DNA of 64,000 bases from an uncultured Bacteroidales bacterium (GTDB taxonomy: Bacteria > Bacteroidota > Bacteroidia > Bacteroidales > Bacteroidaceae), in assembly GCA_937995875.1 (NCBI GenBank), contig CALKIW010000189.1, positions 1 to 64,000 on the forward strand, in the 5' to 3' direction. The notes below the pieces were generated by a model that had not been told where the DNA came from, made no database searches, and saw only the letters and a list, made by a program, of their open reading frames with translations. The translations under genes were made by a program, and so were the position numbers. Shown here in pieces: positions 16,017-23,490 of this stretch (its first letter is position 1; the number at the start of each line of letters is the position of its first letter).

Positions 16017-17060
16017 ATGGAATTGAATCTTTTATCAGCAGAACAAGCTGAAACACTGGAGCGCATGATCGCGGCTGCAGAACATATAGTGATCACGACC
16101 CATTCGCGACCGGATGGAGACGCGCTGGGATCTTCTTTGGGCTGGGCGGAATATCTGCGAGAACGTTATGGCAAGATGCCGACGGTGATTGTGCCCAACG
16201 GTTATCCCGATTTCCTGCAGTGGTTGCCAATGAGCGACAGCATTATCAGACACGACAAGCACCCGCAGGAGGTGCAGCAGCTGCTCGACAATGCTCAGTT
16301 GGTGTTTTGCATCGACTACAATGGACTTAACCGTGTTGAAGGCATGGAGGAGACGCTGACACAATGCAAGGCTCCGCGAGTGATGTTCGACCATCATCTG
16401 GACCCCACGCTGCCGGCCGAGATCGCGGTTTCGCATCCCGATTTGAGTTCTGCGTCTGAAGTGGTGTTTCGTGTTGTGTGGCAGTTGGGCGGCTATGAGC
16501 AACTGACAAAAAAGTTTGCTGTGCCCATCTATTGTGGCATGATGACCGACACGGGAGGTTTCACCTTCAATTCCACGCGTCCGGAAATCTATTTCATCAT
16601 TTGCCAGTTGCTCACCAAACGCATTGACAAGGATAGGATTTATCGCAACGTTTACAACAATTACAGTCAGTGGGCCATACGGCTGCGCGGCTATCTGATG
16701 TCTCAGAAGCTCAATGTGTTTGATGATCTGCACGCTTCTTATTTCACGCTGACGCGCCAAAACATCCGCGATTTTCACTATGTGCGCGGAGACGCAGAAG
16801 GGCTGGTCAATGTGCCGTTGCGCATCAAGGGCATGAAGGTGTCTATATCTCTGCGCGAGGACGACCGTGTGGACAACAAGATATGGGTGAGCCTGCGGTC
16901 TGTGGACGACTTTTCGGTAGAGGAAATGGCGAAGCGGTTTTTCAATGGCGGAGGCCATTTCAATGCCAGCGGAGGCCAGTTGGACTGCACGATGGAAGAA
17001 GCCGAACGGATTACGCGCGAGGCCATCCACTTCTATGCCGACCGGCTGAAGGGCAAATGA
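16017..17060 (+). CDS. DHH-family phosphoesterase (NrnA-like oligoribonuclease / pAp phosphatase)
   Basis: A 347-residue DHH/DHHA1 phosphoesterase. The metal-binding motifs are THSRPDGDALGSS near the N-terminus (D of the DGD motif), IDYNG (about residue 95) and the DHH-like block MFDHHLDPT (about 122). The C-terminal DHHA1 domain ends with the signature FNGGGHFNASGG. NrnA-type enzymes degrade 2-5-nt RNA fragments and dephosphorylate 3'-phosphoadenosine 5'-phosphate in the cytosol. I chose the ATG at 16017 because the promoter -7 box is at 16000-16007 and family members begin here. DUF4827 and glmM follow on the same strand, a neighbourhood common in Bacteroidales. Confidence 0.88.
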   Translation: MELNLLSAEQAETLERMIAAAEHIVITTHSRPDGDALGSSLGWAEYLRERYGKMPTVIVPNGYPDFLQWLPMSDSIIRHDKHPQEVQQLLDNAQLVFCIDYNGLNRVEGMEETLTQCKAPRVMFDHHLDPTLPAEIAVSHPDLSSASEVVFRVVWQLGGYEQLTKKFAVPIYCGMMTDTGGFTFNSTRPEIYFIICQLLTKRIDKDRIYRNVYNNYSQWAIRLRGYLMSQKLNVFDDLHASYFTLTRQNIRDFHYVRGDAEGLVNVPLRIKGMKVSISLREDDRVDNKIWVSLRSVDDFSVEEMAKRFFNGGGHFNASGGQLDCTMEEAERITREAIHFYADRLKGK

Positions 17061-17141
17061 AGCCCAATGCACGAAGTGGCAAAGATGGACAACGGAAGTG
17101 TTTTTAATCTTTAATATTCGTGGGTTTATAGGGTTTTTTAT

Positions 17142-17149
17142 TACCTTTG
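17142..17149 (+). promoter_or_regulatory. -7 box of the DUF4827-glmM promoter
   Basis: TACCTTTG lies 27 bases before the lipoprotein start codon at 17176. This argues against the longer in-frame start at 17098. Confidence 0.65.
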
Positions 17150-17175
17150 TACCCATAAACAAAATAAATACGACG

Positions 17176-17823
17176 ATGAAGAAATTGACCTATTTGCTTG
17201 TGTTGCTGCTCGGCATGACGACGTTTGTCGCTTGCAATAATGGAGAAACCTATGCCGACCAGAAAAACAGGGAGCGCACGGCCATCAAAAAATACATTCA
17301 AGACGCTGCCATTGCGGTGATCTCGGAGGAAGAATTTGCCCAAAAGCATTATACGACCGACGTCAGCAAGAACGAGTATGTGCTTTTCGAGTCTGAAGGA
17401 GTGTATATGCAAATTGAACGCAAGGGATGCGGCGAGAAGATTAAAGACGGCGAGACCGTGACCGTGCTCTGCCGCTTTACGGAGCGCAATTTGATGACCG
17501 ATTCTATCGAAGTTTCCAACGTTTTGGCCTCCCAGTTTGCCTATTGGGTGGATAAAATGTCGGTTTCCAACAACTCCGGCACATTCACCGGCTCATTTAT
17601 TTCGGGCGAAAGCACTTTGATGGCAGCCCATTATCTGTCGTCTACGGCTGTGCCTGAGGGCTGGCTGCTGCCGCTTACCTTTATCAATGTGGGCCGTCCG
17701 GCTTCGGCAAACGATGAAATAGCCAAGGTGCGCATTATCGTTCCCCACGACAAAGGACACATGACGGCAACGTCTCGTGTGATTCCCTACCTCTATGATA
17801 TAACCTATCAGCGAGGAAGATAA
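17176..17823 (+). CDS. DUF4827 family lipoprotein
   Basis: A 215-residue exported protein. It starts with a lipoprotein signal (LTYLLVLLLGMTTFVAC, Cys at about residue 19). The rest matches the Bacteroidales DUF4827 family, whose fold is thought to be related to FKBP-type prolyl isomerases. The ATG at 17176 is preferred over one 78 bases upstream because the -7 box lies between them and because it gives a proper signal sequence. It sits between the DHH phosphoesterase and glmM. The true function is unknown. Confidence 0.8.
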   Translation: MKKLTYLLVLLLGMTTFVACNNGETYADQKNRERTAIKKYIQDAAIAVISEEEFAQKHYTTDVSKNEYVLFESEGVYMQIERKGCGEKIKDGETVTVLCRFTERNLMTDSIEVSNVLASQFAYWVDKMSVSNNSGTFTGSFISGESTLMAAHYLSSTAVPEGWLLPLTFINVGRPASANDEIAKVRIIVPHDKGHMTATSRVIPYLYDITYQRGR

Positions 17824-17855
17824 ATAATGTTTATAAACTTTAAAGACTTGATATA

Positions 17856-19247
17856 ATGACGCTAATCAAATCAATATCGGGCATTCGGGGTACTATCGGA
17901 GGACCTGTAGGTGACACCCTGAATCCGTTGGATATCGTGAAGTTCACATCGGCATACGCTACATTCATCCGCCGCAGCGGGAAGTCGTCGAGCAACAAGA
18001 TTGTTGTAGGACGAGACGCGCGCATTTCCGGCGAGATGGTTAAGAATGTGATATGTGGCACATTGATGGGAATGGGCTACGATGTTGTTAATATCGGGCT
18101 CGCCACCACGCCTACCACCGAACTCGCCGTGCGCATGAGTGGGGCAGAGGGTGGCATTATCATTACCGCCAGCCACAATCCCCGCCAATGGAACGCTTTG
18201 AAACTGTTGAACAATGAGGGCGAATTTCTGACGGCTGCCGATGGCAAGGAAGTGTTGGACATTGCCGAAAGAGAAGATTTTGAGTATGCGGATGTAGATC
18301 ATCTGGGCTGTTATACGGAAGACAACACGTTCAACAAGCGCCATATTGATGAGGTGTTGGCTCTGGAACTGGTGGATGTTGAGGCTGTCAGGAATGCCAA
18401 ATTCAAGGTTGTAGTAGACACGGTGAACTCTGTGGGAGGTGTGATTCTCCCCGATCTGTTCAAGGCTTTGGGGGTAGAGGCCACTTTCCTCAACGCGGAG
18501 CCGACGGGCGATTTTGCTCATAATCCTGAGCCAATAGAGAAAAATCTCGGTGGCATCATGGGCGAATGTGCCGGTGGAAAATACGATTTGGGCGTTGTGG
18601 TGGACCCTGATGTAGACCGACTGGCTTTCATACAGGAAGACGGAAAAATGTATGGCGAGGAATATACGCTCGTAACAGTGGCCGACTATATCCTCAGTCA
18701 CAAGAAGGGACCTACGGTGAGCAACTTGAGTTCCACGCGGGCGTTGCGTGATGTGACCGAGAAACACGGTTGCAAATACTACGCATCGGCAGTGGGAGAG
18801 GTCAATGTGACCACCAAGATGAAGGAGGTTGGTGCCGTTATCGGTGGCGAAGGAAACGGCGGAGTGATCTATCCGGAAAGCCATTACGGCCGTGACGCAT
18901 TGGTAGGAATAGGCTTGTTCCTAAGCTCAATGGCTCAGAAGAAACTCACAGCAAGTGTGCTCCGTGCCACGTTCCCCAATTATTTCATTGCCAAGAATCG
19001 CATAGACCTCACGCCGTCTACCGATGTGGATGCTATCCTTGTGAAAGTGAAGGAGATGTATGCTCAGGAAAACGATGTGCAGGTGACCGATATAGATGGT
19101 GTGAAACTTGACTTCCCGGACAAGTGGGTGCATCTTCGCAAATCCAACACTGAGCCTATCATTCGCGTCTATAGCGAGGCTTCGACGATGGAAGAAGCCG
19201 ATAAGTTAGGCAAAAAACTGATGCAGGTAGTCTACGATATGCAATAA
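17856..19247 (+). CDS. glmM: Phosphoglucosamine mutase
   Basis: A 463-residue alpha-D-phosphohexomutase that converts glucosamine-6-phosphate to glucosamine-1-phosphate, the step before UDP-GlcNAc synthesis for peptidoglycan and lipopolysaccharide. The active-site loop TASHNPRQWNALK (about residues 103-115) contains the phosphorylated Ser. The metal site is DPDVDRL (about 249-255), the sugar-binding loop GEGNGG is at about 330, and the phosphate-binding loop is RKSNTEPIIRVY near the C-terminus. Length and motifs are standard. It follows the DUF4827 gene by 32 nt, probably in the same transcript, and ends at a strong terminator. Confidence 0.92.
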   Translation: MTLIKSISGIRGTIGGPVGDTLNPLDIVKFTSAYATFIRRSGKSSSNKIVVGRDARISGEMVKNVICGTLMGMGYDVVNIGLATTPTTELAVRMSGAEGGIIITASHNPRQWNALKLLNNEGEFLTAADGKEVLDIAEREDFEYADVDHLGCYTEDNTFNKRHIDEVLALELVDVEAVRNAKFKVVVDTVNSVGGVILPDLFKALGVEATFLNAEPTGDFAHNPEPIEKNLGGIMGECAGGKYDLGVVVDPDVDRLAFIQEDGKMYGEEYTLVTVADYILSHKKGPTVSNLSSTRALRDVTEKHGCKYYASAVGEVNVTTKMKEVGAVIGGEGNGGVIYPESHYGRDALVGIGLFLSSMAQKKLTASVLRATFPNYFIAKNRIDLTPSTDVDAILVKVKEMYAQENDVQVTDIDGVKLDFPDKWVHLRKSNTEPIIRVYSEASTMEEADKLGKKLMQVVYDMQ

Positions 19248-19298
19248 GATTGAGTCCAAAAGAATAGCACAAACGGCTCATGTCATATACAGAATATA

Positions 19299-19335
19299 GC
19301 GTAAGCCCTTCTCTGAAACGGAGAAGGGCTTACGC
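19299..19335 (+). terminator. Terminator after glmM
   Basis: A perfect 15-bp stem (arms GCGTAAGCCCTTCTC and GAGAAGGGCTTACGC) has a 7-nt loop. TTTGG follows. The symmetry could also stop transcription from the right. Confidence 0.85.
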
Positions 19336-19498
19336 TTTGGATGCTCACGTTGCATTTCTTAATTGAACTTACGCAGACTTTCATGCCACAGTAGCACAAT
19401 AAAGTTGAAGATGCAGGCATTCATCCATCCAATGTCATTGCTGCCATATTCAACTGAGACGTGGGTGTAGGGTAAAGCTGAATGATAAATAAACAAAA

Positions 19499-19528
19499 AA
19501 GCCAGACAACATTGTTGTTGCTTGGCTT
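19499..19528 (-). terminator. Terminator of the tRNA-Lys pair
   Basis: AAGCCA and TGGCTT arms with an inner CAACA/TGTTG helix. On the minus strand the hairpin is followed by TTTTG. Confidence 0.75.
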
Positions 19529-19535
19529 ACTTTGG

Positions 19536-19608
19536 TACACCCTTAGGGATTCGAACCCTAGACCCACTGATTAAGAGTCAGTTGCTCTACCAACTGAGCT
19601 AAGGGTGC
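19536..19608 (-). tRNA. tRNA-Lys (CTT), copy 1
   Basis: A 73-nt tRNA with anticodon CTT in loop CTCTTAA. The acceptor stem is GCACCCT/AGGGTGT with a G1-U72 wobble, and the T-arm is TAGGGTTCGAATCCCTA. It is identical to the copy 25 nt upstream in the direction of transcription. Confidence 0.95.
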
Positions 19609-19633
19609 ATGAGAATCTATCTTGAACGGTGAG

Positions 19634-19706
19634 TACACCCTTAGGGATTCGAACCCTAGACCCACTGATTAAGAGTCAGTTGCTCTACCAACTGAGCTAA
19701 GGGTGC
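19634..19706 (-). tRNA. tRNA-Lys (CTT), copy 2
   Basis: Identical in sequence to the neighbouring copy; together they form a tandem duplication with a 25-nt spacer. It is the first gene of the pair and lies just downstream of the promoter at 19753. Confidence 0.95.
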
Positions 19707-19752
19707 ATAGTCTCATGCTTCAAGAGTAGCACACTCTTTCTAAAAGCGATTG

Positions 19753-19784
19753 CAAAATTACAGTTTTTTTTTATAACAGCCAAA
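19753..19784 (-). promoter_or_regulatory. Promoter of the tRNA-Lys pair
   Basis: On the minus strand TTTG (19781-19784), a 20-base spacer and TAATTTTG (19753-19760) give a full Bacteroidetes -33/-7 promoter. Confidence 0.75.
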
Positions 19785-20077
19785 TGTTTCTTGTCTTTTT
19801 TGAAAAACATTTTAATTGCAGCATAATTCGTAATACGGTAGATTGGTATTCGTCTTTCTAATATTTTGATTGTCAGACAACAAATATTGATGATAGTATA
19901 AGGGTCGCTGCCTATGCAGAAGAATAAGATCCGTTTATAAATAGAAACATGATAGAATACGAGTTCTATGTGCCCCTGTAGAATTTCCAAAATAAATGGG
20001 ATGACGTGTTCTCCTTATATTATAAATATTACGAGTACAATTTATAAAACTATAGAGTTTAAATTATAATATAAATA
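19785..20077. other. AT-rich spacer between tRNA loci
   Basis: No gene, repeat or structured element is recognised here; the sequence is strongly AT-rich. Confidence 0.5.
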
Positions 20078-20109
20078 AAACGCAAGCAGTTGAAAAACTA
20101 CTTGCGTTT
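20078..20109 (-). terminator. Terminator of tRNA-Pro
   Basis: AAACGCAAG and CTTGCGTTT arms with an inner AGTT/AACT helix. On the minus strand TTTTATTT follows. Confidence 0.85.
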
Positions 20110-20118
20110 CTTGGGTTG

Positions 20119-20192
20119 TCGGGGCGACAGGATTCGAACCTGCGACCGCCTGGTCCCAAACCAGGAGCGCTACCGGACTGCGCTACACCCCG
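20119..20192 (-). tRNA. tRNA-Pro (TGG)
   Basis: A 74-nt cloverleaf with anticodon TGG in loop TTTGGGA. The acceptor arms are CGGGGTG and CGCCCCG and the T-arm is CAGG-TTCGAAT-CCTG. CCA is not encoded. Confidence 0.95.
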
Positions 20193-20243
20193 CGAAGCAT
20201 ATAGAAAGGTGGTGTAATCCCAACCGTTTCTGATTTGCGCTTG

Positions 20244-20275
20244 CAAAGATATGCTATTTTTGTCATATAACCAAA
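20244..20275 (-). promoter_or_regulatory. Promoter of tRNA-Pro
   Basis: On the minus strand TTTG (20272-20275), a 20-base spacer, then TATCTTTG (20244-20251). Confidence 0.75.
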
Positions 20276-20389
20276 GTTTTTTCTGTTTTTATATATGAAT
20301 GAACACAAAAATTGGGATTAGGCGAGACGCCCAGTGGTGGAAGGACGGCAGAATATTAAAAAAATATGAAACAATAGAAATAAAAGCCG

Positions 20390-20397
20390 TAACTTTG
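20390..20397 (+). promoter_or_regulatory. -7 box for the gene at 20428
   Basis: TAACTTTG lies 30 bases before the start codon. No convincing -33 element was seen. Confidence 0.6.
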
Positions 20398-20427
20398 CAA
20401 TTATAATTTGTAACAAGGAATAGAGAA

Positions 20428-20973
20428 ATGACAGATCTCAAAATAGATTATGAAGCGTTAATTCGGACAAATATTGCCGGGTATCTGCAACGTAAGAACG
20501 AGGTGGATGAACATTTGCCCGAAGCTCCCGATATAGAGGGTCTCTGGCCTAAAATCGGTGAGTCTTATTTGCCTGATGGGATGCGGGAATTTAATGACTA
20601 TCCAACGGTTGCTTTGGGATGGATTATGTATGTGGGAATGGCCATCGCCAAATATTGGGATGAGGATTGGGAGCTTTACCGGAAGGTGCCCGACCTCTAC
20701 GTCTACCTTCGTGATAAGATAGATTTTGACCACATGGATGATTATATACGTGAGAAGGTGCTCATGCTCGATGCTGCACAGGCTGATGTTTTGCAGGCCA
20801 TTGTAGGCGAGACGTCTGCCAGGGTGTATAACCAACTTTGCCATTTCAATTTTGAGCCGGGCACAGAGAGGGCTTTTCGCGGATTTGTGGCTGCTCTCCA
20901 CCAAATGTATCTCATGGGCGCGGCCATGCAGTTGAAGCGGATGGGGTATCACATGACACAGCTTGGGGGCTGA
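20428..20973 (+). CDS. Conserved hypothetical cytosolic protein
   Basis: A 181-residue soluble protein without signal peptide or clear membrane segments. It is rich in Asp, Glu and aromatic residues (KYWDEDWELY, LYVYLRDKIDFDHMDDYI) and appears largely helical. I do not recognise a named catalytic motif; similar proteins are expected in other Bacteroidales. A promoter -7 box lies 30 bases upstream, and crcB follows 53 nt after its stop on the same strand, so the two may be co-transcribed. Confidence 0.72.
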   Translation: MTDLKIDYEALIRTNIAGYLQRKNEVDEHLPEAPDIEGLWPKIGESYLPDGMREFNDYPTVALGWIMYVGMAIAKYWDEDWELYRKVPDLYVYLRDKIDFDHMDDYIREKVLMLDAAQADVLQAIVGETSARVYNQLCHFNFEPGTERAFRGFVAALHQMYLMGAAMQLKRMGYHMTQLGG

Positions 20974-21026
20974 GAACGGATGCCGGAAGTCTGAGTTTTC
21001 TTTTATTACGTAATTAAGTATTGGGC

Positions 21027-21425
21027 ATGAGCGATATGTGGAAAGATTTTTTGATAGTAAGCATAGGTAGTTTCTTTGGTGGAGGAGCACGTTTTTTGGT
21101 GTCCCGCTTTATTCAAGCCGTCACGGTTGTTACATTCCCTTTCGGAACATTCTTGGTGAATATACTTGGTTGTTTGCTTATAGGTTTCTTCTCTGGCTTT
21201 CCGGCCACAGGGACGGTGGCGCACGAATGGATGTCGCCTTCTGCAAAACTCCTGCTCACCATGGGATTCTGTGGGGGATTCACCACATTTTCCACATTTA
21301 TGAATGAGAGTTTAATGCTTGTAAAAGATGGGCATGTCGTCTCTTTGGCACTGTATCTTTCGGGCAGTCTTATGCTGGGATTTCTGGCAGTTTTAGCGGG
21401 TTACGCGTTGGCAAAACTGCTTTGA
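21027..21425 (+). CDS. crcB: Fluoride-specific ion channel CrcB/Fluc
   Basis: A 132-residue membrane protein with four helices that forms dual-topology dimers exporting fluoride. The hallmark motifs are present: GGGARFLVSR near residue 17, PFGTFLVNILGC (about 40-51, with the pore-lining Asn), and GFCGGFTTFSTF (about 85-96, with the Phe and Ser/Thr of the fluoride path). The ATG at 21027 is preferred over the TTG at 21021. No fluoride riboswitch is evident upstream. Confidence 0.93.
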   Translation: MSDMWKDFLIVSIGSFFGGGARFLVSRFIQAVTVVTFPFGTFLVNILGCLLIGFFSGFPATGTVAHEWMSPSAKLLLTMGFCGGFTTFSTFMNESLMLVKDGHVVSLALYLSGSLMLGFLAVLAGYALAKLL

Positions 21426-21509
21426 GGGACACATTTTTGCTGCTTTCTTCGTAACAGGTGGAATACTGCTCCTCTTTCAGTAAGTGTAAAAATAAACGTT
21501 AATAGATGT

Positions 21510-21523
21510 TGTGCGCGTACACA
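21510..21523. promoter_or_regulatory. TGTGCGCGTACACA motif upstream of RNA1
   Basis: This near-palindrome sits 59 bases upstream of the RNA1 -7 box. An almost identical, perfectly palindromic motif lies 80 bases upstream of the RNA2 -7 box (42815-42828). It is a candidate operator for a dimeric regulator; this is inference. Confidence 0.45.
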
Positions 21524-21559
21524 TAATTGTTGAAATCGGTTAAAAGAACACTCCAAAAG

Positions 21560-21590
21560 TTGTATGGCACCAATAAAACACTTATATTTG
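21560..21590 (+). promoter_or_regulatory. Promoter of orphan transcript RNA1
   Basis: TTG (21560-21562), a 20-base spacer, and TATATTTG (21583-21590) form a consensus Bacteroidetes promoter with no gene on this strand for about 9 kb downstream. Confidence 0.75.
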
Positions 21591-21593
21591 CAA

Positions 21594-21839
21594 CATCATA
21601 AGAAAATAAATCATTTAGGTTATAGGTTAGTAGTATAATTAAGTTTAAGTTTTCATAAGGTAGAACAAGAGAGATTGTTCAGTCAATTAGGTTTTAGTTT
21701 TAAGGTATATAAAGATTAGGATAACAAGATGATGCGAGATTGTTGGTGTACGCCGTGAGGCGTTAATCCACTTTCAAGCTTCATAAATTTATTAAAGAAT
21801 TTACATAAGCAAGGACTGAGAGGCCCTTGCTTTGTTGTT
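21594..21839 (+). ncRNA. Candidate noncoding RNA, RNA1 (about 245 nt)
   Basis: This unit runs from a consensus promoter to a hairpin terminator and contains no credible ORF. The 5' part is A/U- and purine-rich with repeated AGGTT and AGGTA motifs. The 3' half contains a hairpin, TACGCC-gtga-GGCGTTA (near 21750), and then the terminator. The first bases after the -7 box (CAACATCATAAGA) match those of RNA2 (CAACGTCATTAAGA). It does not show the landmarks of tmRNA, RNase P RNA or SRP RNA. The start is inferred from the promoter. Confidence 0.6.
21807..21839 (+). terminator. Terminator of RNA1
   Basis: AAGCAAGG and CCTTGCTT form an 8-bp stem with a 10-nt loop, followed by TTTGTTGTT. Confidence 0.75.
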
Positions 21840-22080
21840 ATATCCAGTCTTGTTTGGTATAGTTTTATTAAAAGTTTGGAAACAGGAAGTTAGAACATAG
21901 GAATAAATTTTTGTACGTGTAAACACGCCTATTGTACTCAGACAATTCCGATTCATTCTACCATCTTCATTCTCGCCTCTTCATTCTTTTCTCTCCACTC
22001 TAATTTGTATTCTTCGTTCTTCTCTCCTCACTCTTTGCTTTAATTTATATTCTTCCCTCTCCACTTAGTAAAATATTATT

Positions 22081-22433
22081 ACTGTTTTTTGATGATTATT
22101 TTCGAGTCATCCAGCGCAAAAAGGGCTATGTTTTTTCGTCAAAATTGGGCTTAACATTCCTAAAAAATGTAAGGCTGCTGCGATTGAGGCTTTCTCGCAG
22201 TATGATCAGGCCTTATCGGCAGGGCGAAAGAGCCTCAATCACACTGTGGCTACGCCCTTCTCGTCATGCCGTTTGATACTCAACCGTAGGTGGCAGAATA
22301 GAAAAATAAAGACCGTATTTTCAAAAACACTGGTGGTCAGGCATTTACAAATCATCGCAATTTTCGCGTATTTCGGACGAAGGCAAACTTATTTTTAAAT
22401 AAGCGAATTTGAGAGGGCTGTTTGTCCATAAAA
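22081..22433 (+). repeat. Dispersed intergenic element, copy B
   Basis: A complete copy. The left module has ACTGTTTTTTGATGAT and CAGCGCAAAAAGGGCTATGT. The array of five 22-bp units is at 22180-22289 (units at 22180, 22202, 22224, 22246, 22268). The right module has TCGCGTATTTCGGACGAAGG, TAAATAAGCGAATTTGAGAG and GTTTGTCCATAAAA. It lies between convergent genes. Confidence 0.85.
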
Positions 22434-22758
22434 TTGACAGTTTCTAATTCTTCAAGATCTGTATTCGGGATGAGCATAGATTTTCAAGACATCCCTAAAA
22501 AGTGCGTAAACATTCTGTTACAATCTTGAATCGACACACGTTCCGTCCGTCCCCTACGAAGTGCATGATTATTATTTTCAAAAATAAATCTATGACTATC
22601 TATGATACTAAGGAGATTATCCCAATAACAAAATTCATCTCCACATTTTTTCTACTGGGCTAAAGTTTGTGCTCTAAGTTGAATGTCCTGACACGGGGCG
22701 GGAGGTTTTATAGAGATTGAGGGAATGGTGATAAGGCCTGATGAGGCCCATATTTTCA

Positions 22759-23403
22759 TCATTCATCGTATGCGTCATAAGAGACACAGTCTTCGTCCCA
22801 CTTATCTTTGGGCTCTGCCGTCTGAAGGGGATAGCCTATGGCAATGACGTTGAGTGGTATCACCTCGTTTGGCAATTCCAATATTTCCGCTATAGCTTTG
22901 CAGCGCTCTCTGATGGGGTGGCAGCCTGTCCACACGGCTCCCAGCCCAAGTGCGTGGGCAGCCAGAAGGATGTTTTCGGTTGCGGCGGACGCGTCTTGCA
23001 CCCAGAACTCCCTGCCGTCTCCATCAAAGGTTTTGCGCGTGTCCCCGCACACAATGATTGCTAAAGGCGCTTTGGCGATGAATTCAGAATAAGGACTGGT
23101 TTCGGCAATGGCCTCAAGTTGGTCTTGGTCGGTCACCACAACAAATCGCCAAGGACGCTTGTCGCCGGCGGTAGGAGCTGCCATACCGGCTCTGAGCAGG
23201 GTGTCTATCTTGCCGTCTTCTACAGCTTTCTCTTTATAGGCACGCACACTGGCGCGTGTCATGATGTTGTCGATGGCGGGATTGGAAATGGAATCGGTCT
23301 TCGCTGTGGCATTTCCCTTTTCATTTCCGCCAATGACCATCTTGCCGCAGACGATGACGAGTGCAATGGCTAATATCAGACTTAATAATGTATTTGCCTT
23401 CAT
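22759..23403 (-). CDS. Exported nitroreductase-family flavoprotein
   Basis: A 214-residue nitroreductase fold protein with an N-terminal hydrophobic signal or anchor (residues 4-20, NTLLSLILAIALVIVCG), so it probably acts outside the cytoplasmic membrane. FMN-binding features include TRASVRAY (about 49-56), AAPTAGDKRPWRFVVV (about 73-88) and GLGAVWTGCHP (about 153-163). I chose the ATG at 23403 because it starts the signal sequence; an in-frame ATG at 23469 would put 22 residues before it. It lies 87 nt after a flavinylated membrane redox protein gene in the same direction, which could supply electrons to it. The substrate is unknown. Confidence 0.85.
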   Translation of the reverse strand: MKANTLLSLILAIALVIVCGKMVIGGNEKGNATAKTDSISNPAIDNIMTRASVRAYKEKAVEDGKIDTLLRAGMAAPTAGDKRPWRFVVVTDQDQLEAIAETSPYSEFIAKAPLAIIVCGDTRKTFDGDGREFWVQDASAATENILLAAHALGLGAVWTGCHPIRERCKAIAEILELPNEVIPLNVIAIGYPLQTAEPKDKWDEDCVSYDAYDE

Positions 23404-23490
23404 AGTATATTCTTTTTGTTTGATTCTGTTGTTTTTATCGATGGAAATAATGGCTGTTCGAGCCTTCATGGTGTCATGAGGGCGAGACTG

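Larger units (their letters stand above)
21426..22758. other. Large gene-free region with RNA1 and repeat B
   Basis: This 1.3-kb gap lies between convergent genes. It contains a complete promoter-terminator unit (RNA1, 21560-21839), a pyrimidine-rich stretch (about 21950-22075) with an internal imperfect duplication, and repeat element copy B (22081-22433). Bases 22434-22758 show nothing recognisable apart from a small GGCC hairpin near 22735. Confidence 0.6.

Noticed and set aside
16035..17162. 375-codon minus-strand frame across the DHH gene
   Set aside because: Antisense to a well-supported gene; reflects codon bias.
20974..21026. Fluoride riboswitch before crcB
   Set aside because: The 53-nt gap shows no motif or pseudoknot pattern of the fluoride aptamer.
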